Positions 18,749-28,753 are shown, numbered from the stretch's first letter. The stretch: 64,000 nt of DNA from Oscillospiraceae bacterium (GCA_012729855.1 JAAYCI010000004.1:1-64000), one strand, 5' to 3'. The notes: a model not told the origin generated them from the sequence alone. Numbers and translations: made by a program.

Positions 18749-20111
18749 TGCCGCTGCTGAAGAACCAAATGGTGCCACTGACGATAAACGCACTGTCCAG
18801 CGACGGCAACGGCATTGGCCGGCACGATGGGCAGGTGGTATTTGTACCCGCGGCCGCCGTGGGCGACGAACTGCGTGTGAAAATAGTAAAGCCCGCAAAG
18901 AAGTATGCCTATGGGCGTATAGAGCAGGTGGTCACCCTGGGCCCGGCCGCCAGCCTGTGGACTGCCCCGTGGCCAACCGCTGCGGCGGCTGCAGCTTCCG
19001 CCATTTGAGTTATGCCGCAGAGCTGAACGCCAAGCAGCACTTTGTGCAGGACGCCCTGCTGCACATCGGCCATATTGAGGCCCCGGTACGGCCCATCCTG
19101 CCCTCCCCGCTGGAAAACCGTTACCGCAACAAGGTGCAGTACCCGGTGCAGCCCGGCAGGGACGGCGCGCTGGTTTATGGCTTCTATGCGCCCCGCAGCC
19201 ACCAGGTGGTGCCCTGTGATGACTGCCTGCTGCAAAACCAGCGGCTGAACCAAATTGCGGCCGCCACCGCGGCCCTGCTGCAGCAGGCCGGCGCGCAGCC
19301 CTACCACGAAACCACCCGCCAAGGCCTGGTGCGGCATATTTATTTGCGCCAAAGCAACGCCACGGGCGATGTGCTGCTGTGCCTAGTGCTTACCAGCAGC
19401 CAATTGCCCGGCGCCGAGCAACTTGTTGCCGAACTGCCCGCCGCCTTCCCCGAAATAAAGACCATTGTGCTGAACCTGAACCCCGATAACACCAACGTTG
19501 TCACCGGGGCGGAATCCATCACCCTGTATGGCGGCGGTGTTATTCACGATGTGCTGGCCGGTGTGCCCATGCGGCTGGGCGTACACACCTTCGCCCAGGT
19601 GAACACCCCGGCGGCCGAGCGGCTGTTTGGGGCCCTAAAGCATTATGCCGCGCCCAAGGCCGACGACGTGCTGCTCGACCTCTACTGCGGCGCCGGGGTC
19701 ATTGGGCTGTCGATGGGCACCACCGCCGGGCAGGTGCTGGGGGTGGACACGGTGCCCCAGTCCATTGAAAGCGCCCGGCTGAACGCCCGCGAGATGGGCC
19801 TTGCCAATACCCGTTTCCTTTGCGAGGACGCCCAAACCGCCGCCGAACGCCTCGCGCGCGAGGGCCTGCGACCCGATATCGTCACGCTGGACCCGCCCCG
19901 CAAGGGGGTGGATGCCGCCACCCTGCAGGCTGTGTGCGCCATGGCCCCGCCCCGCCTGGTGATGATAAGCTGCAACCCCGCCACCCTGGCGCGCGACCTG
20001 GCCCTGCTGTGCCAAAACGGCTACACCGTGCAGGCCGTGCAGCCGGTGGACATGTTCCCCCGCACACGCCATGTGGAGTGCGTGGTGCTGCTGACAAAAG
20101 CAGCGCCATAG
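18748..20111 (+). pseudogene. rlmD: RlmD-type 23S rRNA uracil-C5 methyltransferase, frameshifted
   Basis: A TRAM domain (VPLTINALSSDGNGIGRH) starts at 18748 in one frame. The reading moves to another frame near 18940-18960, where VDCPVANRCGGCSFRHL gives the iron-sulfur cysteines. The rest is an intact RumA/TrmA-type methyltransferase: DLYCGAGVIGLSM, LDPPRKGVD, and the catalytic Cys in ISCNPATLARDL. One base added or lost restores a protein of about 454 residues. Real decay would normally leave more damage, so a sequence error in GC-rich DNA is likely. The start overlaps the AraC stop as TGATG. Confidence 0.88.
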
Positions 20112-20227
20112 CACGGATTTTGCCCTGATGCTTATTGTAACAGGCGGCAACCGGAAGCTGAAAAGACTGTGCCGGGAAAATGGGTATTTAATAGCAAATA
20201 ATTAGCACATCAATTGGAGGGGATCTT

Positions 20228-22150
20228 ATGCGAGACGGCTTTATCCGGCTGGCGGCCGCTTCTCCCGCACTGCGGGTGGCCGACTGCGCCTTTAACGCAC
20301 AACAGATTGCAGACGCGGCGCGCATGGCCGCGCAGGACGGCGCGCACGTCCTGGCCACGCCCGAGCTGGGCATCACCGGCTATTCTTGCGGCGATTTGTT
20401 CCAGCAGCCCACCCTGCTGGACGCCGCCGAGGCCGGGCTGCGCGCCATTTGCGAGGCCACCGCCAGCCTGCCGCTGCTGTTGGTGGTGGGCCTGCCGCTT
20501 CGGCACCGCGGCAAGCTGTACAACTGCGCCGCCATTCTAAGCGAGGGCCACGTGCTGGGCCTGGTGCCCAAAAGCCACCCGGCAAACCATGGCAGCTTCC
20601 AGGAGCTGCGCCTCTTCAGCCCGGCGTTTGGTGGCATTGAGCGCTTTGAAACCGGATTTTTGCGTGGCGTGCCCATTGGCACCCAGCTGCTGTTCCGCTG
20701 CGATGAACAACCCGCGCTCATTGTGGCGGCCGAGGTGTGCAAAGACCTGTGGGTGCCGGCGCCGCCCTCCATCTTCCACGCCGTGGCGGGCGCCACCGTC
20801 ATTGTCAACCTGTCGGCCAACAACGAGACCATCGGCATGGCCAACAGGCGGCGCGAGCTGGTGCGCAGCCACTCGGCCCGCCTGATATGCGCCTACCTCT
20901 ATGCCGAATCCGGCCCGGATGAATCCACCACCGACGGGGTGTTCGCCGGGCACAATATGGTGGCGGAAAATGGCGCGCTGCTGGCCGAGGCCAAGCCCTT
21001 TGGCCCCCAATATACCACCGCCGACATCGACCTGGGCCGCATTGCGCACGACCGCCTGTACGACACTGCCTTCCCCGACGCGGGCGGCGAAGGCTACCTG
21101 ACCATCGGGTTTTCGCTGCCGCTGCGCGAGACAGCGCTGGCCAAGCCACCCAGCCAAAGCCCCTTTGTAACACAAAACCCGGCCAAGCTGGCCGAGCACT
21201 GCGAAACCATCCTGAACATTCAGGCGGCCGGGCTGCGCAAGCGCCTGCAGCATGTGGGCCAGAACGTCGCCGTGCTGGGCATCTCCGGCGGGCTGGACAG
21301 CACCCTCGCCCTGCTGGCCACCGCCCGCGCCTTCCAGGCCATGGGCCAGCCGGCGGCCAATATCCTGGCGGTAACCCTGCCAGGCTTTGGCACCACGGGG
21401 CGCACGCAGGCCAACGCCGAAAAGCTGTGCCAGCTGCTGGGCGCCACCCTGCTTACCATCGACATCAGGGACACCGTGCTGTCTCATTTTGACGCCATTG
21501 GCCACAGCGAGAGCCAGCACGACGAAGTGTTTGAGAACGCCCAGGCCCGCATGCGCACCCTGACGCTGATGGACCTGGCCAACCAGAAAAACGGCATGAT
21601 GGTGGGCACCGGCGACCTGTCTGAGCTGGCGCTGGGCTGGGCCACCTACAACGGCGACCACATGAGCATGTACGGTGTCAACGCCGGTATCCCCAAAACG
21701 CTCATCCGCAAGGTGGTGGCCCACGAGGCCGCCCAAAAACCCGAGCTGCAGGCCGTGCTGCAGGATATCCTGGACACCCCGGTGAGCCCCGAGCTGCTGC
21801 CCGCCAAGGACGGCGAGATCGCCCAGCAAACCGAGGACATCGTTGGCCCCTACCTGCTGCACGATTTCTTCCTCTACTACACGCTGCGCTGGGCTTTTAC
21901 CCCGCGCAAAGTCTTCCGCCTGGCCAAGCTGGCCTTTGCCGGCACCTACGACACCGCCACCCTCTGGAAATGGATGGATGTTTTTTACCGGCGCTTCTTT
22001 GCCCAGCAATACAAGCGCAGCTGCCTGGCCGATGGCCCGGCGGTGGGCCGGGTAAGCCTGTCGCCCCGGGGCGCCTGGCACATGCCCAGCGACGCCTCGG
22101 CCGCCGTGTGGCTGGCGGAGCTGGCCGAGATAAAAAAGCAACTGGCATAG
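20228..22150 (+). CDS. nadE: glutamine-dependent NAD+ synthetase
   Basis: A 640-residue two-domain enzyme making NAD from deamido-NAD. The N-terminal nitrilase-type amidase shows the Glu (TPELGITGYS), Lys (LVPKSHP) and Cys (AAEVCKDLW) triad. The C-terminal synthetase has the PP-loop GISGGLDSTLA and GTGDLSELALGW. GGAGGGG precedes the ATG. The 116 bases upstream hold no other gene. A bidirectional terminator follows. Confidence 0.96.
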   Translation: MRDGFIRLAAASPALRVADCAFNAQQIADAARMAAQDGAHVLATPELGITGYSCGDLFQQPTLLDAAEAGLRAICEATASLPLLLVVGLPLRHRGKLYNCAAILSEGHVLGLVPKSHPANHGSFQELRLFSPAFGGIERFETGFLRGVPIGTQLLFRCDEQPALIVAAEVCKDLWVPAPPSIFHAVAGATVIVNLSANNETIGMANRRRELVRSHSARLICAYLYAESGPDESTTDGVFAGHNMVAENGALLAEAKPFGPQYTTADIDLGRIAHDRLYDTAFPDAGGEGYLTIGFSLPLRETALAKPPSQSPFVTQNPAKLAEHCETILNIQAAGLRKRLQHVGQNVAVLGISGGLDSTLALLATARAFQAMGQPAANILAVTLPGFGTTGRTQANAEKLCQLLGATLLTIDIRDTVLSHFDAIGHSESQHDEVFENAQARMRTLTLMDLANQKNGMMVGTGDLSELALGWATYNGDHMSMYGVNAGIPKTLIRKVVAHEAAQKPELQAVLQDILDTPVSPELLPAKDGEIAQQTEDIVGPYLLHDFFLYYTLRWAFTPRKVFRLAKLAFAGTYDTATLWKWMDVFYRRFFAQQYKRSCLADGPAVGRVSLSPRGAWHMPSDASAAVWLAELAEIKKQLA

Positions 22151-22180
22151 ATATTCGGGAAACCATATTTCCGCGGGCAT

Positions 22181-22219
22181 AGAATGGCGGCAGGTGATAA
22201 ACGCACCTGCCGCCATTCT
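22181..22219. terminator. bidirectional terminator after nadE
   Basis: A 16-bp perfect stem AGAATGGCGGCAGGTG and its complement around a 7-base loop, between the convergent nadE and the solute-binding protein fragment. TATTAT follows on the plus strand. Confidence 0.7.
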
Positions 22220-22266
22220 ATTATGGGTAGTCTCAGGCCATAATGTTTACGGCCCGCCTTGTCATG

Positions 22267-23154
22267 TCAGCTCCAGGTGGCCTCAGCCAGCCAGGTGATC
22301 ATGTGGGAATTGTCGTGGTAAGTTGTAAGCCCTTTGGTGGTGGCAACAAACCCGTTCAGCTGGAAGATGACGCATTCCCTGGCCTGGCTGGAAAGCATTT
22401 CCAGCATGTCGGCGTAGGCCGCTTCGCGCGTGGCCACATCCGCTTGCCGCAGGTTATCCTGCACGATGGCGTCTATCTCTGGAACGCTGATGCTGTTGAA
22501 GTTGTAAAACCCGGTGGAATCATAGGCATACCAGTACATCAGCGGCGCCCAGTATTCCTGTATGGCAATCTCCATGTACACCAGTTCTGCGTTGGCCCGG
22601 TCGCCGGTCAGGCTTTGGAACCACAGGGCGGATTCCTGCTCTTCTACCTCCACCACGATGCCCGACTGTGCGAGCGACGCCTGCACAGCGGTGCTGAACT
22701 GCTGCACATAGGTGTTTGAAAGGGATTTCAGCTGCAATGTCAGCGGGTTGCTTTCATCGTAGCCGGCCTCTGCCAACAGGCCTTTGGCCTTCTCGGGGTC
22801 AAACGCATATTTGGTTATCCGGCTGTCATCGTAGCCCTCGCCAATCTTGGGCATCTGTGTCCAGGTATCGGTGTTGTAGCGGCCTTCGGCCACCATAATA
22901 TTGATGCTTTCCCTGTCGAGCGAATGCAGGATGGCCTGGCGCACCCGCACGTCGGAAAGCTTGGGCGACTGGTTGTTCATGGCAATGCCCTGTACGTTCA
23001 CCCTGTCAAACGACTGGGTATCGAAGTTGGGGTCTGCTTCAAACTCCGCCTGCTCGTTAAGCGCGACGTTATACACCACATCCATTTCGCCGCTGCGCAT
23101 GGCAATAACGGCGGAGTTGAAATCGGAAATGGGCCGGAAGTGGATCATTATCAA
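22267..23154 (-). pseudogene. C-terminal part of a peptide-type solute-binding protein (SBP_bac_5)
   Basis: About 295 residues matching the second half of family-5 extracellular solute-binding proteins: the hinge region MRSGEMDVVYNVA, then LSDVRVRQAILHSLDRESI, FDPEKAKGLLAEAGY and the C-terminal lobe. The signal peptide, lipobox and roughly the first 200 residues are missing. The first in-frame ATG has no ribosome-binding site and lies only 12 bases after the stop of the ABC permease gene. No oligopeptide permease genes are near. It looks like a rearrangement remnant. Confidence 0.8.
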
Positions 23155-23166
23155 TGATAGCAGAAT

Positions 23167-24681
23167 TTATTCGTGGCGGATAGCCTCCAGCGAGGAGATC
23201 TTCACCGCGCGGTTGGCCGGCGCAATGCCGGACAGCAGGCCCACCACCGTGGCGAACACCAGCGCCACCACCACCAGCCATATCGGAATGATGGAAAGCT
23301 GCATGTCGGGCATCATCTGGCTCATGTAGCTCAGGCCAAACATGCCGGCAATATCAATGTTGCCCTCAATGCCCAGGAAAGTCATAATCTGTGGCAGGTA
23401 ATTGAGCAGCAGGCTTAGCAGGTAGCTTAGCACCACGCCCAGCAGGCCCCCCACCAGGCCAATGGCGCCCGACTCGATCAGGAACATCTCGCGGATGTTG
23501 CCCAGCTTGCAGCCCAGCACCTTCATCACGCCTATTTCCTTGGTGCGCTCGTAAATGGCCATGGTCATGGTGTTGGCAATGTTCAGCGCCGCCACCAAAA
23601 GGGACACCAGCCCCAGCGCGCCCATCATCATCTGGGTTTGGGCCACCTGGCCCTGTATCTGCTCACGCTCGGAGCTCATGGAGTACAGCTGGTAGCCAAT
23701 CTCGCGAATCTGCTTTTCAACAGCGGGCATGTTGCTGACGTTGTCCACCTTCACATAGACGTTGTTGTAGCCGCCCACGTTCACGGTGTCGCCGGTGTCC
23801 ATGCCAAAACTGCTGCTGTACATCACCCCGCCGCCGCCGCCGGACGACTGCCCGGTCAGGCGCTTGTAGTCGGCCTCAATCTTCTTCACATCGGTCATCG
23901 ACATTACAACCCCGTAGCGGATGTCCCAGTCGTTGTTGGAGTTGATAAGCCCTGTTACCACCAGCTCATAGTCCTTGTACTTCGGGTTTCCCTCGTCGTC
24001 GTACCCCACCTCCAGGCGGTAGGTCAGCTTGCTGGTCATGGGGTCGAAGAAGAAGTTCTCGGGGTTCAGCAGCGTGCCGTTTTCGTCATACTGCGGCAGG
24101 TTGGACGGAATGCCGGAGTACATGGCTTCCTCGGTGTCGTACTCAGGGTATTTCTGTTTGTTGGGGTTATTCCAGCTCAGGCGGCTGTCGGTGAAGTTGA
24201 AGATGCTCTGCACACCCAGCATCACCTGGATTTTATCTTTGCCCAGGTTCTGGCCGTCCAGCCAGTTGCCGGTTACCAGCTCGTAGCCCATGGGCTCCAG
24301 CGCGTCGGCGTCCATACCAATCACATTGGCCCAGCTGGCCTCGTAGCGGTTGTTGTTGCCGGCCGTCACCGAGCCATAGAAGCTGGGGTAGTACATCGGG
24401 GTGGCGGCCACCACATGGTCCAGGGCTTTGAACTTGGTCACCATATCATCGTCCAGGTCGGGCGTGCCCTGCTGGGCGCCGTAGCTCTGCACGGTTATTT
24501 TGGTCAAGTCGCCCCAGTTCTGCAGCATTTCGTCGGTGGCCAGGTTTACCGCAATGCCCAGGCTCATCATTACCACAATGGCGCAAACACCCACCACCAC
24601 GCCAATAACGGTAAGCACTGTGCGGCCCTTGCGGCGGCGCAGGTTGTCTACGGAAAAGCGAAAAAGATCAGAAATCTTCAT
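23167..24681 (-). CDS. MacB/FtsX-type ABC transporter permease
   Basis: A 504-residue membrane protein. The N-terminal segment (about 18-42, TVLTVIGVVVGVCAIVVM) is followed by a large extracytoplasmic domain (about 45-370) with a Ser/Gly stretch SSGGGGGVMYSS, then three C-terminal segments of the FtsX type (about 365-390, 410-440, 470-495). It overlaps the CARDB-like gene by 14 bases and follows the matching ATPase, so the three form one operon. Such systems export or act mechanically on envelope substrates; the cargo is unknown. Confidence 0.85.
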   Translation of the reverse strand: MKISDLFRFSVDNLRRRKGRTVLTVIGVVVGVCAIVVMMSLGIAVNLATDEMLQNWGDLTKITVQSYGAQQGTPDLDDDMVTKFKALDHVVAATPMYYPSFYGSVTAGNNNRYEASWANVIGMDADALEPMGYELVTGNWLDGQNLGKDKIQVMLGVQSIFNFTDSRLSWNNPNKQKYPEYDTEEAMYSGIPSNLPQYDENGTLLNPENFFFDPMTSKLTYRLEVGYDDEGNPKYKDYELVVTGLINSNNDWDIRYGVVMSMTDVKKIEADYKRLTGQSSGGGGGVMYSSSFGMDTGDTVNVGGYNNVYVKVDNVSNMPAVEKQIREIGYQLYSMSSEREQIQGQVAQTQMMMGALGLVSLLVAALNIANTMTMAIYERTKEIGVMKVLGCKLGNIREMFLIESGAIGLVGGLLGVVLSYLLSLLLNYLPQIMTFLGIEGNIDIAGMFGLSYMSQMMPDMQLSIIPIWLVVVALVFATVVGLLSGIAPANRAVKISSLEAIRHE

Positions 24682-26155
24682 CGTTGTCGTCCTCCAGATC
24701 GGCAGCTGCCTTCCTGGCCTTCCGCTTTTTCAGTATCACCACCAGCACAATGACGACCACAACTATCACACCCACAATGATGAGCACCCAGCCCCACACC
24801 GGCATCCCTTCAGGCTCTTCGGGCACCGGGTCTATGGGGTACGGGTCGATCATGCCGTCATCGCCGCCGCTAAAGTCCTCCACGGTAATGGTAAAGGGGT
24901 AATCCAGCGTTTTCAGCTCACCCCGGCTGTTCTCGTACTCCACCACAATTTTGGCGTCTATCTGCCCCGGGGTGGAGGCGATGATGCTGAAATCGGCACT
25001 GTTCTGGCTGCCGGAGGCAATGTTGCCCACATACTGGCGGCCCATATCGGTGGAAAGGCCCTCGCCCTCCACATATACCGTTACGTTGTTGATGGTCTCC
25101 TTGCCCTTGTTCACCAGCGTCACGCTGGTAAAGCCGCTGCCGTCGTCCACGCCGGCGGTCAGGTAGTCGGGCGCCGTCACATTGGAAATCTCAAAGCGCT
25201 CGGGCTGTACCAGCGGGATGGTCACGTCCATGTCGGCCGTCACGGCGCTGCCGTCTTCGGCATTCACGCCCGCCACGCTGATGGTGAGGGTATAGCTGCC
25301 CTCCTCGGCCACGGCGCTGGGCAGCAGCTCAAAGGCCACCGGCACCGTTTGGTTGGGGCCCACCCGGCCCACGTAGGAAATGCTCTGCCCGGTGGAGAGG
25401 GATATCTCCTTGGGCAGCACCAGGTTAACCGACACGTTCTCCACGCCGTAGGTGCCGTTGGTGCTCATCAGCTCGGCGTCCAGGTTGAACACGTTGCCCG
25501 CCGTCACATTCGGCCCGCCAAAGTTGACGGATTTCAGCACAAAGCCGGTGGAACGGCTGGGCTCGCTGCTGCTGTCGGAGGAATCATCGGTGGATTCCAC
25601 GCACTGGTTCAGTGTCAGCGACAGGCTTTGCACCGGCACCGACGCGTTGTTGTGGTAGAACAAATCGAACTGCACTGTGTTGCCCACGCCGGTGTAGGTA
25701 AGCTGGAAGTCCAGCGTGAAGTAAGCCCCGGAGCTGGTTTTGTGCTTGGTTACCTGGGGGTATATGTTGCTGTTGGTGGTAAAGGAGGACGTGTTCAGCT
25801 TGGCCTCGGGGTTGTAGCTGCTGCTTACCCCGTCGCGGTTGTCCCGTATGCGGATAAACAGGCTGAAGGTCATATCCTTGGTAATGGTGCTGGGAACATT
25901 GCCTGCCCCCTGGGTGATCTCATAGCTGACAATCTCCAACCCGCCAATCGGTTCGACGTCAGGTTCGCTTGACCCACCACCAGCGTTACTGCCAGAGCTG
26001 GGATCGCCGCTGGCGTCAGACCACTGTATGCTGCCGGCATTATCAGCGGGCACAGCCGCCATGGCGCTCAGGGGGGGCAGCGCGGCGGTGCTCATCACAA
26101 GGGCCAGGCTCACCGCAAGGGCGCTCAGCAGGTTTCCTACACGCTTCTTTATCAT
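24668..26155 (-). CDS. membrane-anchored CARDB-like surface protein
   Basis: A 495-residue protein with a signal peptide (about 1-35), then beta-rich repeats resembling CARDB/NEW3 adhesion domains (about 60-430), and a C-terminal membrane segment (about 445-470, GWVLIIVGVIVVVVIVLVV) with a Lys-rich then acidic cytosolic tail. It lies between an ABC ATPase and its permease and overlaps the permease start. It may act as an extracytoplasmic partner of the transporter, taking the place an HlyD protein holds in other MacB systems. That role is inferred from position. Confidence 0.75.
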   Translation of the reverse strand: MIKKRVGNLLSALAVSLALVMSTAALPPLSAMAAVPADNAGSIQWSDASGDPSSGSNAGGGSSEPDVEPIGGLEIVSYEITQGAGNVPSTITKDMTFSLFIRIRDNRDGVSSSYNPEAKLNTSSFTTNSNIYPQVTKHKTSSGAYFTLDFQLTYTGVGNTVQFDLFYHNNASVPVQSLSLTLNQCVESTDDSSDSSSEPSRSTGFVLKSVNFGGPNVTAGNVFNLDAELMSTNGTYGVENVSVNLVLPKEISLSTGQSISYVGRVGPNQTVPVAFELLPSAVAEEGSYTLTISVAGVNAEDGSAVTADMDVTIPLVQPERFEISNVTAPDYLTAGVDDGSGFTSVTLVNKGKETINNVTVYVEGEGLSTDMGRQYVGNIASGSQNSADFSIIASTPGQIDAKIVVEYENSRGELKTLDYPFTITVEDFSGGDDGMIDPYPIDPVPEEPEGMPVWGWVLIIVGVIVVVVIVLVVILKKRKARKAAADLEDDNDEDF

Positions 26156-26203
26156 CTTTCTTCCTCCGCTTCCTTCAGTTGCTGTCCTATATCCCCAACA
26201 ATA

Positions 26204-27100
26204 TTATGGATTCTGGCCTGTGCCTGCTTCCCCGGTGGTGTTTCCGCCGGGGTTCTGTGTGTCGGGCAGGTCGGCCTGTATCACGTTGTGCATCACTTTT
26301 TCGGCAAAGCGCGCCTGCTGGGCTTGCTCGGCGTGTTCCGCCTGCTCGGCTTCCTCCGCCATCAGGGTCTTTTCGTCCAGGTCGGCAAACAGGGCATCCC
26401 GGTTGGCCTTTTTGGTGGCTTCGTCCAGCTTTTCGTTGCTTATCACGTGCCCGTCCTGCAGGGTGATGATCCTGTCGCCGCAGGAGGAGAGCTCCCGCTC
26501 GTGGGTCACCATCACAAAGGTGATGTTGTGGCTCTCGGCCCGCTCCAACATGGTGCGCAGCACCTGCCGGGTGGTATGGGTGTCCAGGTTGCCTGTGGGC
26601 TCGTCGGCAAATATTACCTGCGGCTTGCCCACAAAGGCGCGGGCAATGCCCACCCGCTGCTGCTGGCCGCCGCTCATCTCGGTGGGCTTGTGGCCCGCGC
26701 GCTTGCCCAGGCCCATCTGCTTCAGCTCATACACCGCCCGCTTCATGCGCTTGCGGCGGCTCATACCGGTAAACATCAGCGGCAGCGCCACGTTCTCGGC
26801 GGCCGTCAGCTGGGCCAGCAGGTTGTAGCTTTGGAAGATAAACCCCAGGTTCTCCTGCCGGAAGACCGCCAGCTGGTTTTCATCCATGGCCGACACCTTC
26901 TTGCCATTGATGGCCACCAGCCCCCGGGTGGGTTTTTCCAGCCCGGCCAGCATGTTCAGCAGGGTGGACTTCCCGCTGCCCGACTGCCCCACGATGCAGC
27001 AGATTTCACCCTGCTCTATCTCCAGGTCGATGTTGGCCAGCGCCACCACCTTTTCCTTGCCCACCCGGTATACTTTCCGTAGTTGTTCGGTCCGAATCAT
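26204..27100 (-). CDS. MacB/LolD-type ABC transporter ATPase
   Basis: An ATPase of about 298 residues with Walker A GQSGSGKST, Q-loop, signature MSGGQQQRV, and Walker B VIFADEPTGNLD. The last 70 residues form an unusual Glu/Ala/Gln-rich extension (EEAEQAEHAEQAQQ) of likely coiled coil. The ATG at 27100 is chosen because the product then starts IRTEQLRKVY. An upstream GTG at 27148 lacks a ribosome-binding site. First gene of the ATPase / CARDB-like / permease operon. Confidence 0.9.
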   Translation of the reverse strand: MIRTEQLRKVYRVGKEKVVALANIDLEIEQGEICCIVGQSGSGKSTLLNMLAGLEKPTRGLVAINGKKVSAMDENQLAVFRQENLGFIFQSYNLLAQLTAAENVALPLMFTGMSRRKRMKRAVYELKQMGLGKRAGHKPTEMSGGQQQRVGIARAFVGKPQVIFADEPTGNLDTHTTRQVLRTMLERAESHNITFVMVTHERELSSCGDRIITLQDGHVISNEKLDEATKKANRDALFADLDEKTLMAEEAEQAEHAEQAQQARFAEKVMHNVIQADLPDTQNPGGNTTGEAGTGQNP

Positions 27101-27289
27101 CACCGGCAAACTGGTTTTCCCCCTTTGCGCCACATGGCCGGCGCGCACGTAATATATTTATTCAAGTATATCCACCTAATAAAACGGTCAAATGCCCCGG
27201 AATATTTCATTCCGGCTGGCAACAATCTTGTTTATTATACCCTATCGAGAAACGAAACACCATGATTTTACAATTTTATACTAAAACCA

Positions 27290-27413
27290 CTTCAAAACCG
27301 ATACGGTTTTGAAGCCGCGCGAGAGAAGCGCGCCAAACCGCCCGAAGGGCGGTTTGGCTGCCGTTCATACGCAAACGCGCACCCGCAGGGTGTGCTGGCA
27401 GGCTTCGCCTGCC
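27290..27413. repeat. array of five tight hairpins
   Basis: Five stem-loops in a row within 124 bases, each with a very short loop. 27290-27314: CTTCAAAACCG, loop ATA. 27316-27332: CGCGC arms, loop GAGAGAA. 27333-27357: CCAAACCGCCC, loop GAA. 27377-27395: GCGCACCC/GGGTGTGC, loop GCA. 27397-27413: GGCAGGC, loop TTC. No coding frame. It lies between the start of the ABC ATPase gene and the end of the next upstream gene. Confidence 0.65.
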
Positions 27414-27474
27414 GGCTTGACTATGTCACATTTACCGATGTATTTACAAGCCTTTTTATGTATTTTTTTACATT

Positions 27475-27514
27475 GAAAGCGCCGGGCGGTAATGCTTTGC
27501 CGCCCGGCGCTTTC
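27475..27514. terminator. strong hairpin after membrane-anchored protein gene
   Basis: A 15-bp perfect stem GAAAGCGCCGGGCGG with a 10-base loop, 16 bases past the stop of the gene at 27530. On the minus strand it is followed by CAATGTAAAAAAAT, so the T-run is lacking. Probably a terminator or 3' stabiliser. Confidence 0.55.
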
Positions 27515-27529
27515 AGTATATTTGTTCAA

Positions 27530-28753
27530 TTAGCCGGCCACCGTAAAGGCGTATTGCACCGGCTCGCTCAGCGGGGCGTCGGCGTTCTGGGTGCTTTGGG
27601 CGGTCACCCACATCACATAGTTGCCGGCGGCCAGGCCGCTGGTGGCAAAGGTTACCCGCGCGCTGTAGGGTTCTTTATCGGTGTTGGTGGCAGCGGTAGC
27701 CTGGCCGTAGTGGGTGCCGGTATAGCCGCTGCCGGCGTCTTTCACCTGCTTGGCGGTGGGGGCGGCGGCGCCGGAATCGGTTACCAGCCCGTACACGTTG
27801 GACGGCGCACCCGTCTGCATGGTAAAGGCTACGCTGCCCGAGGAGGCCGAGTCGGACGTGGGCTGCTGGGTAAGCTGCGGCGCCTGGCCGGACGGGCTGT
27901 ACAGCAATATCACCGTCACGCCCGGTTGCCACACATCGGTCTCATTCTCCACCGCGTTCACCAGCAGGTAGTAGGTCTTGCTCAGGTCGGGCAGCTCATA
28001 GGTTTCGCTTTTGCCGGCGCTGTTTACGGAGTAGGTCTGCTTTTTGCTCACCGCGCCCTGCAGGGCCATGTCGCGCCGGAAATAATCGTAGAAAGCACCG
28101 GTGCCGATGGCCTCGCCGCTGGTGGACACAATGGCGTTGAGGGTGGAATCCACGTCGGTTTTAAAGGTGATCGTGGCCGTCTTGCCGCTTACAGATATCG
28201 CCGGCGCGGCCGAAAACTCCGGCGGGTCCTGAGGCTCCGGCTCAGACGACACACTGGCGCTGCTGTCCGGCTCGGAGACATCGCTTGCGCTGCTGTCCAC
28301 CGGCTGTACCACCTCAATGGTGGCGCCGCCGCTAAAGCTGCCGGCGTCTGTGGTGTATTGCAAGGTGATGGTCAGCGTGCCGGCCTCCAGTGGGGTGCCG
28401 TTCGCCGGTGTCAGCGCGAACATCTCAGGCGTTTCGGCCAGCATCTCCATCGTCAGTGGCTGGCGGGGGCCCTCGCTGGTGCCCACCGGCTGGCTGTCCT
28501 GCATATTCTCCAGCACTTCGCAGTATTCCAGGCTCATGCCGGCATAGTCCAGGCTTTGCCCCGCCTGCAGCTGGCTGGGCGACAAAATGAACAGCCGCAC
28601 GCCCGACACCACCTGGGTGGTTTGCCCGGCGCTGGAGTCCTCCGGTTTATTTTCGCCGTTCACCCGGTTTATCAGCATCACCGCCAGCACGGCAATCAGC
28701 ACCACCAGCGCCACAATAACCACCCCGGCGATGATCAAGTTCCGTTTACGCAT
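27530..28753 (-). CDS. membrane-anchored extracellular protein, unknown function
   Basis: A 407-residue protein with a short basic N-terminus (RKRN), one membrane segment (about 6-29) and an extracellular part. A Ser/Asp/Glu/Pro linker (about 190-220) separates two beta-rich halves that resemble Ig or fibronectin folds. I do not recognise the family. The start at 28753 is chosen because AAGGAG lies six to seven bases upstream; the ATG at 28774 has none. It neighbours the ABC/CARDB operon but is separated from it by the hairpin array. Confidence 0.75.
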   Translation of the reverse strand: MRKRNLIIAGVVIVALVVLIAVLAVMLINRVNGENKPEDSSAGQTTQVVSGVRLFILSPSQLQAGQSLDYAGMSLEYCEVLENMQDSQPVGTSEGPRQPLTMEMLAETPEMFALTPANGTPLEAGTLTITLQYTTDAGSFSGGATIEVVQPVDSSASDVSEPDSSASVSSEPEPQDPPEFSAAPAISVSGKTATITFKTDVDSTLNAIVSTSGEAIGTGAFYDYFRRDMALQGAVSKKQTYSVNSAGKSETYELPDLSKTYYLLVNAVENETDVWQPGVTVILLYSPSGQAPQLTQQPTSDSASSGSVAFTMQTGAPSNVYGLVTDSGAAAPTAKQVKDAGSGYTGTHYGQATAATNTDKEPYSARVTFATSGLAAGNYVMWVTAQSTQNADAPLSEPVQYAFTVAG

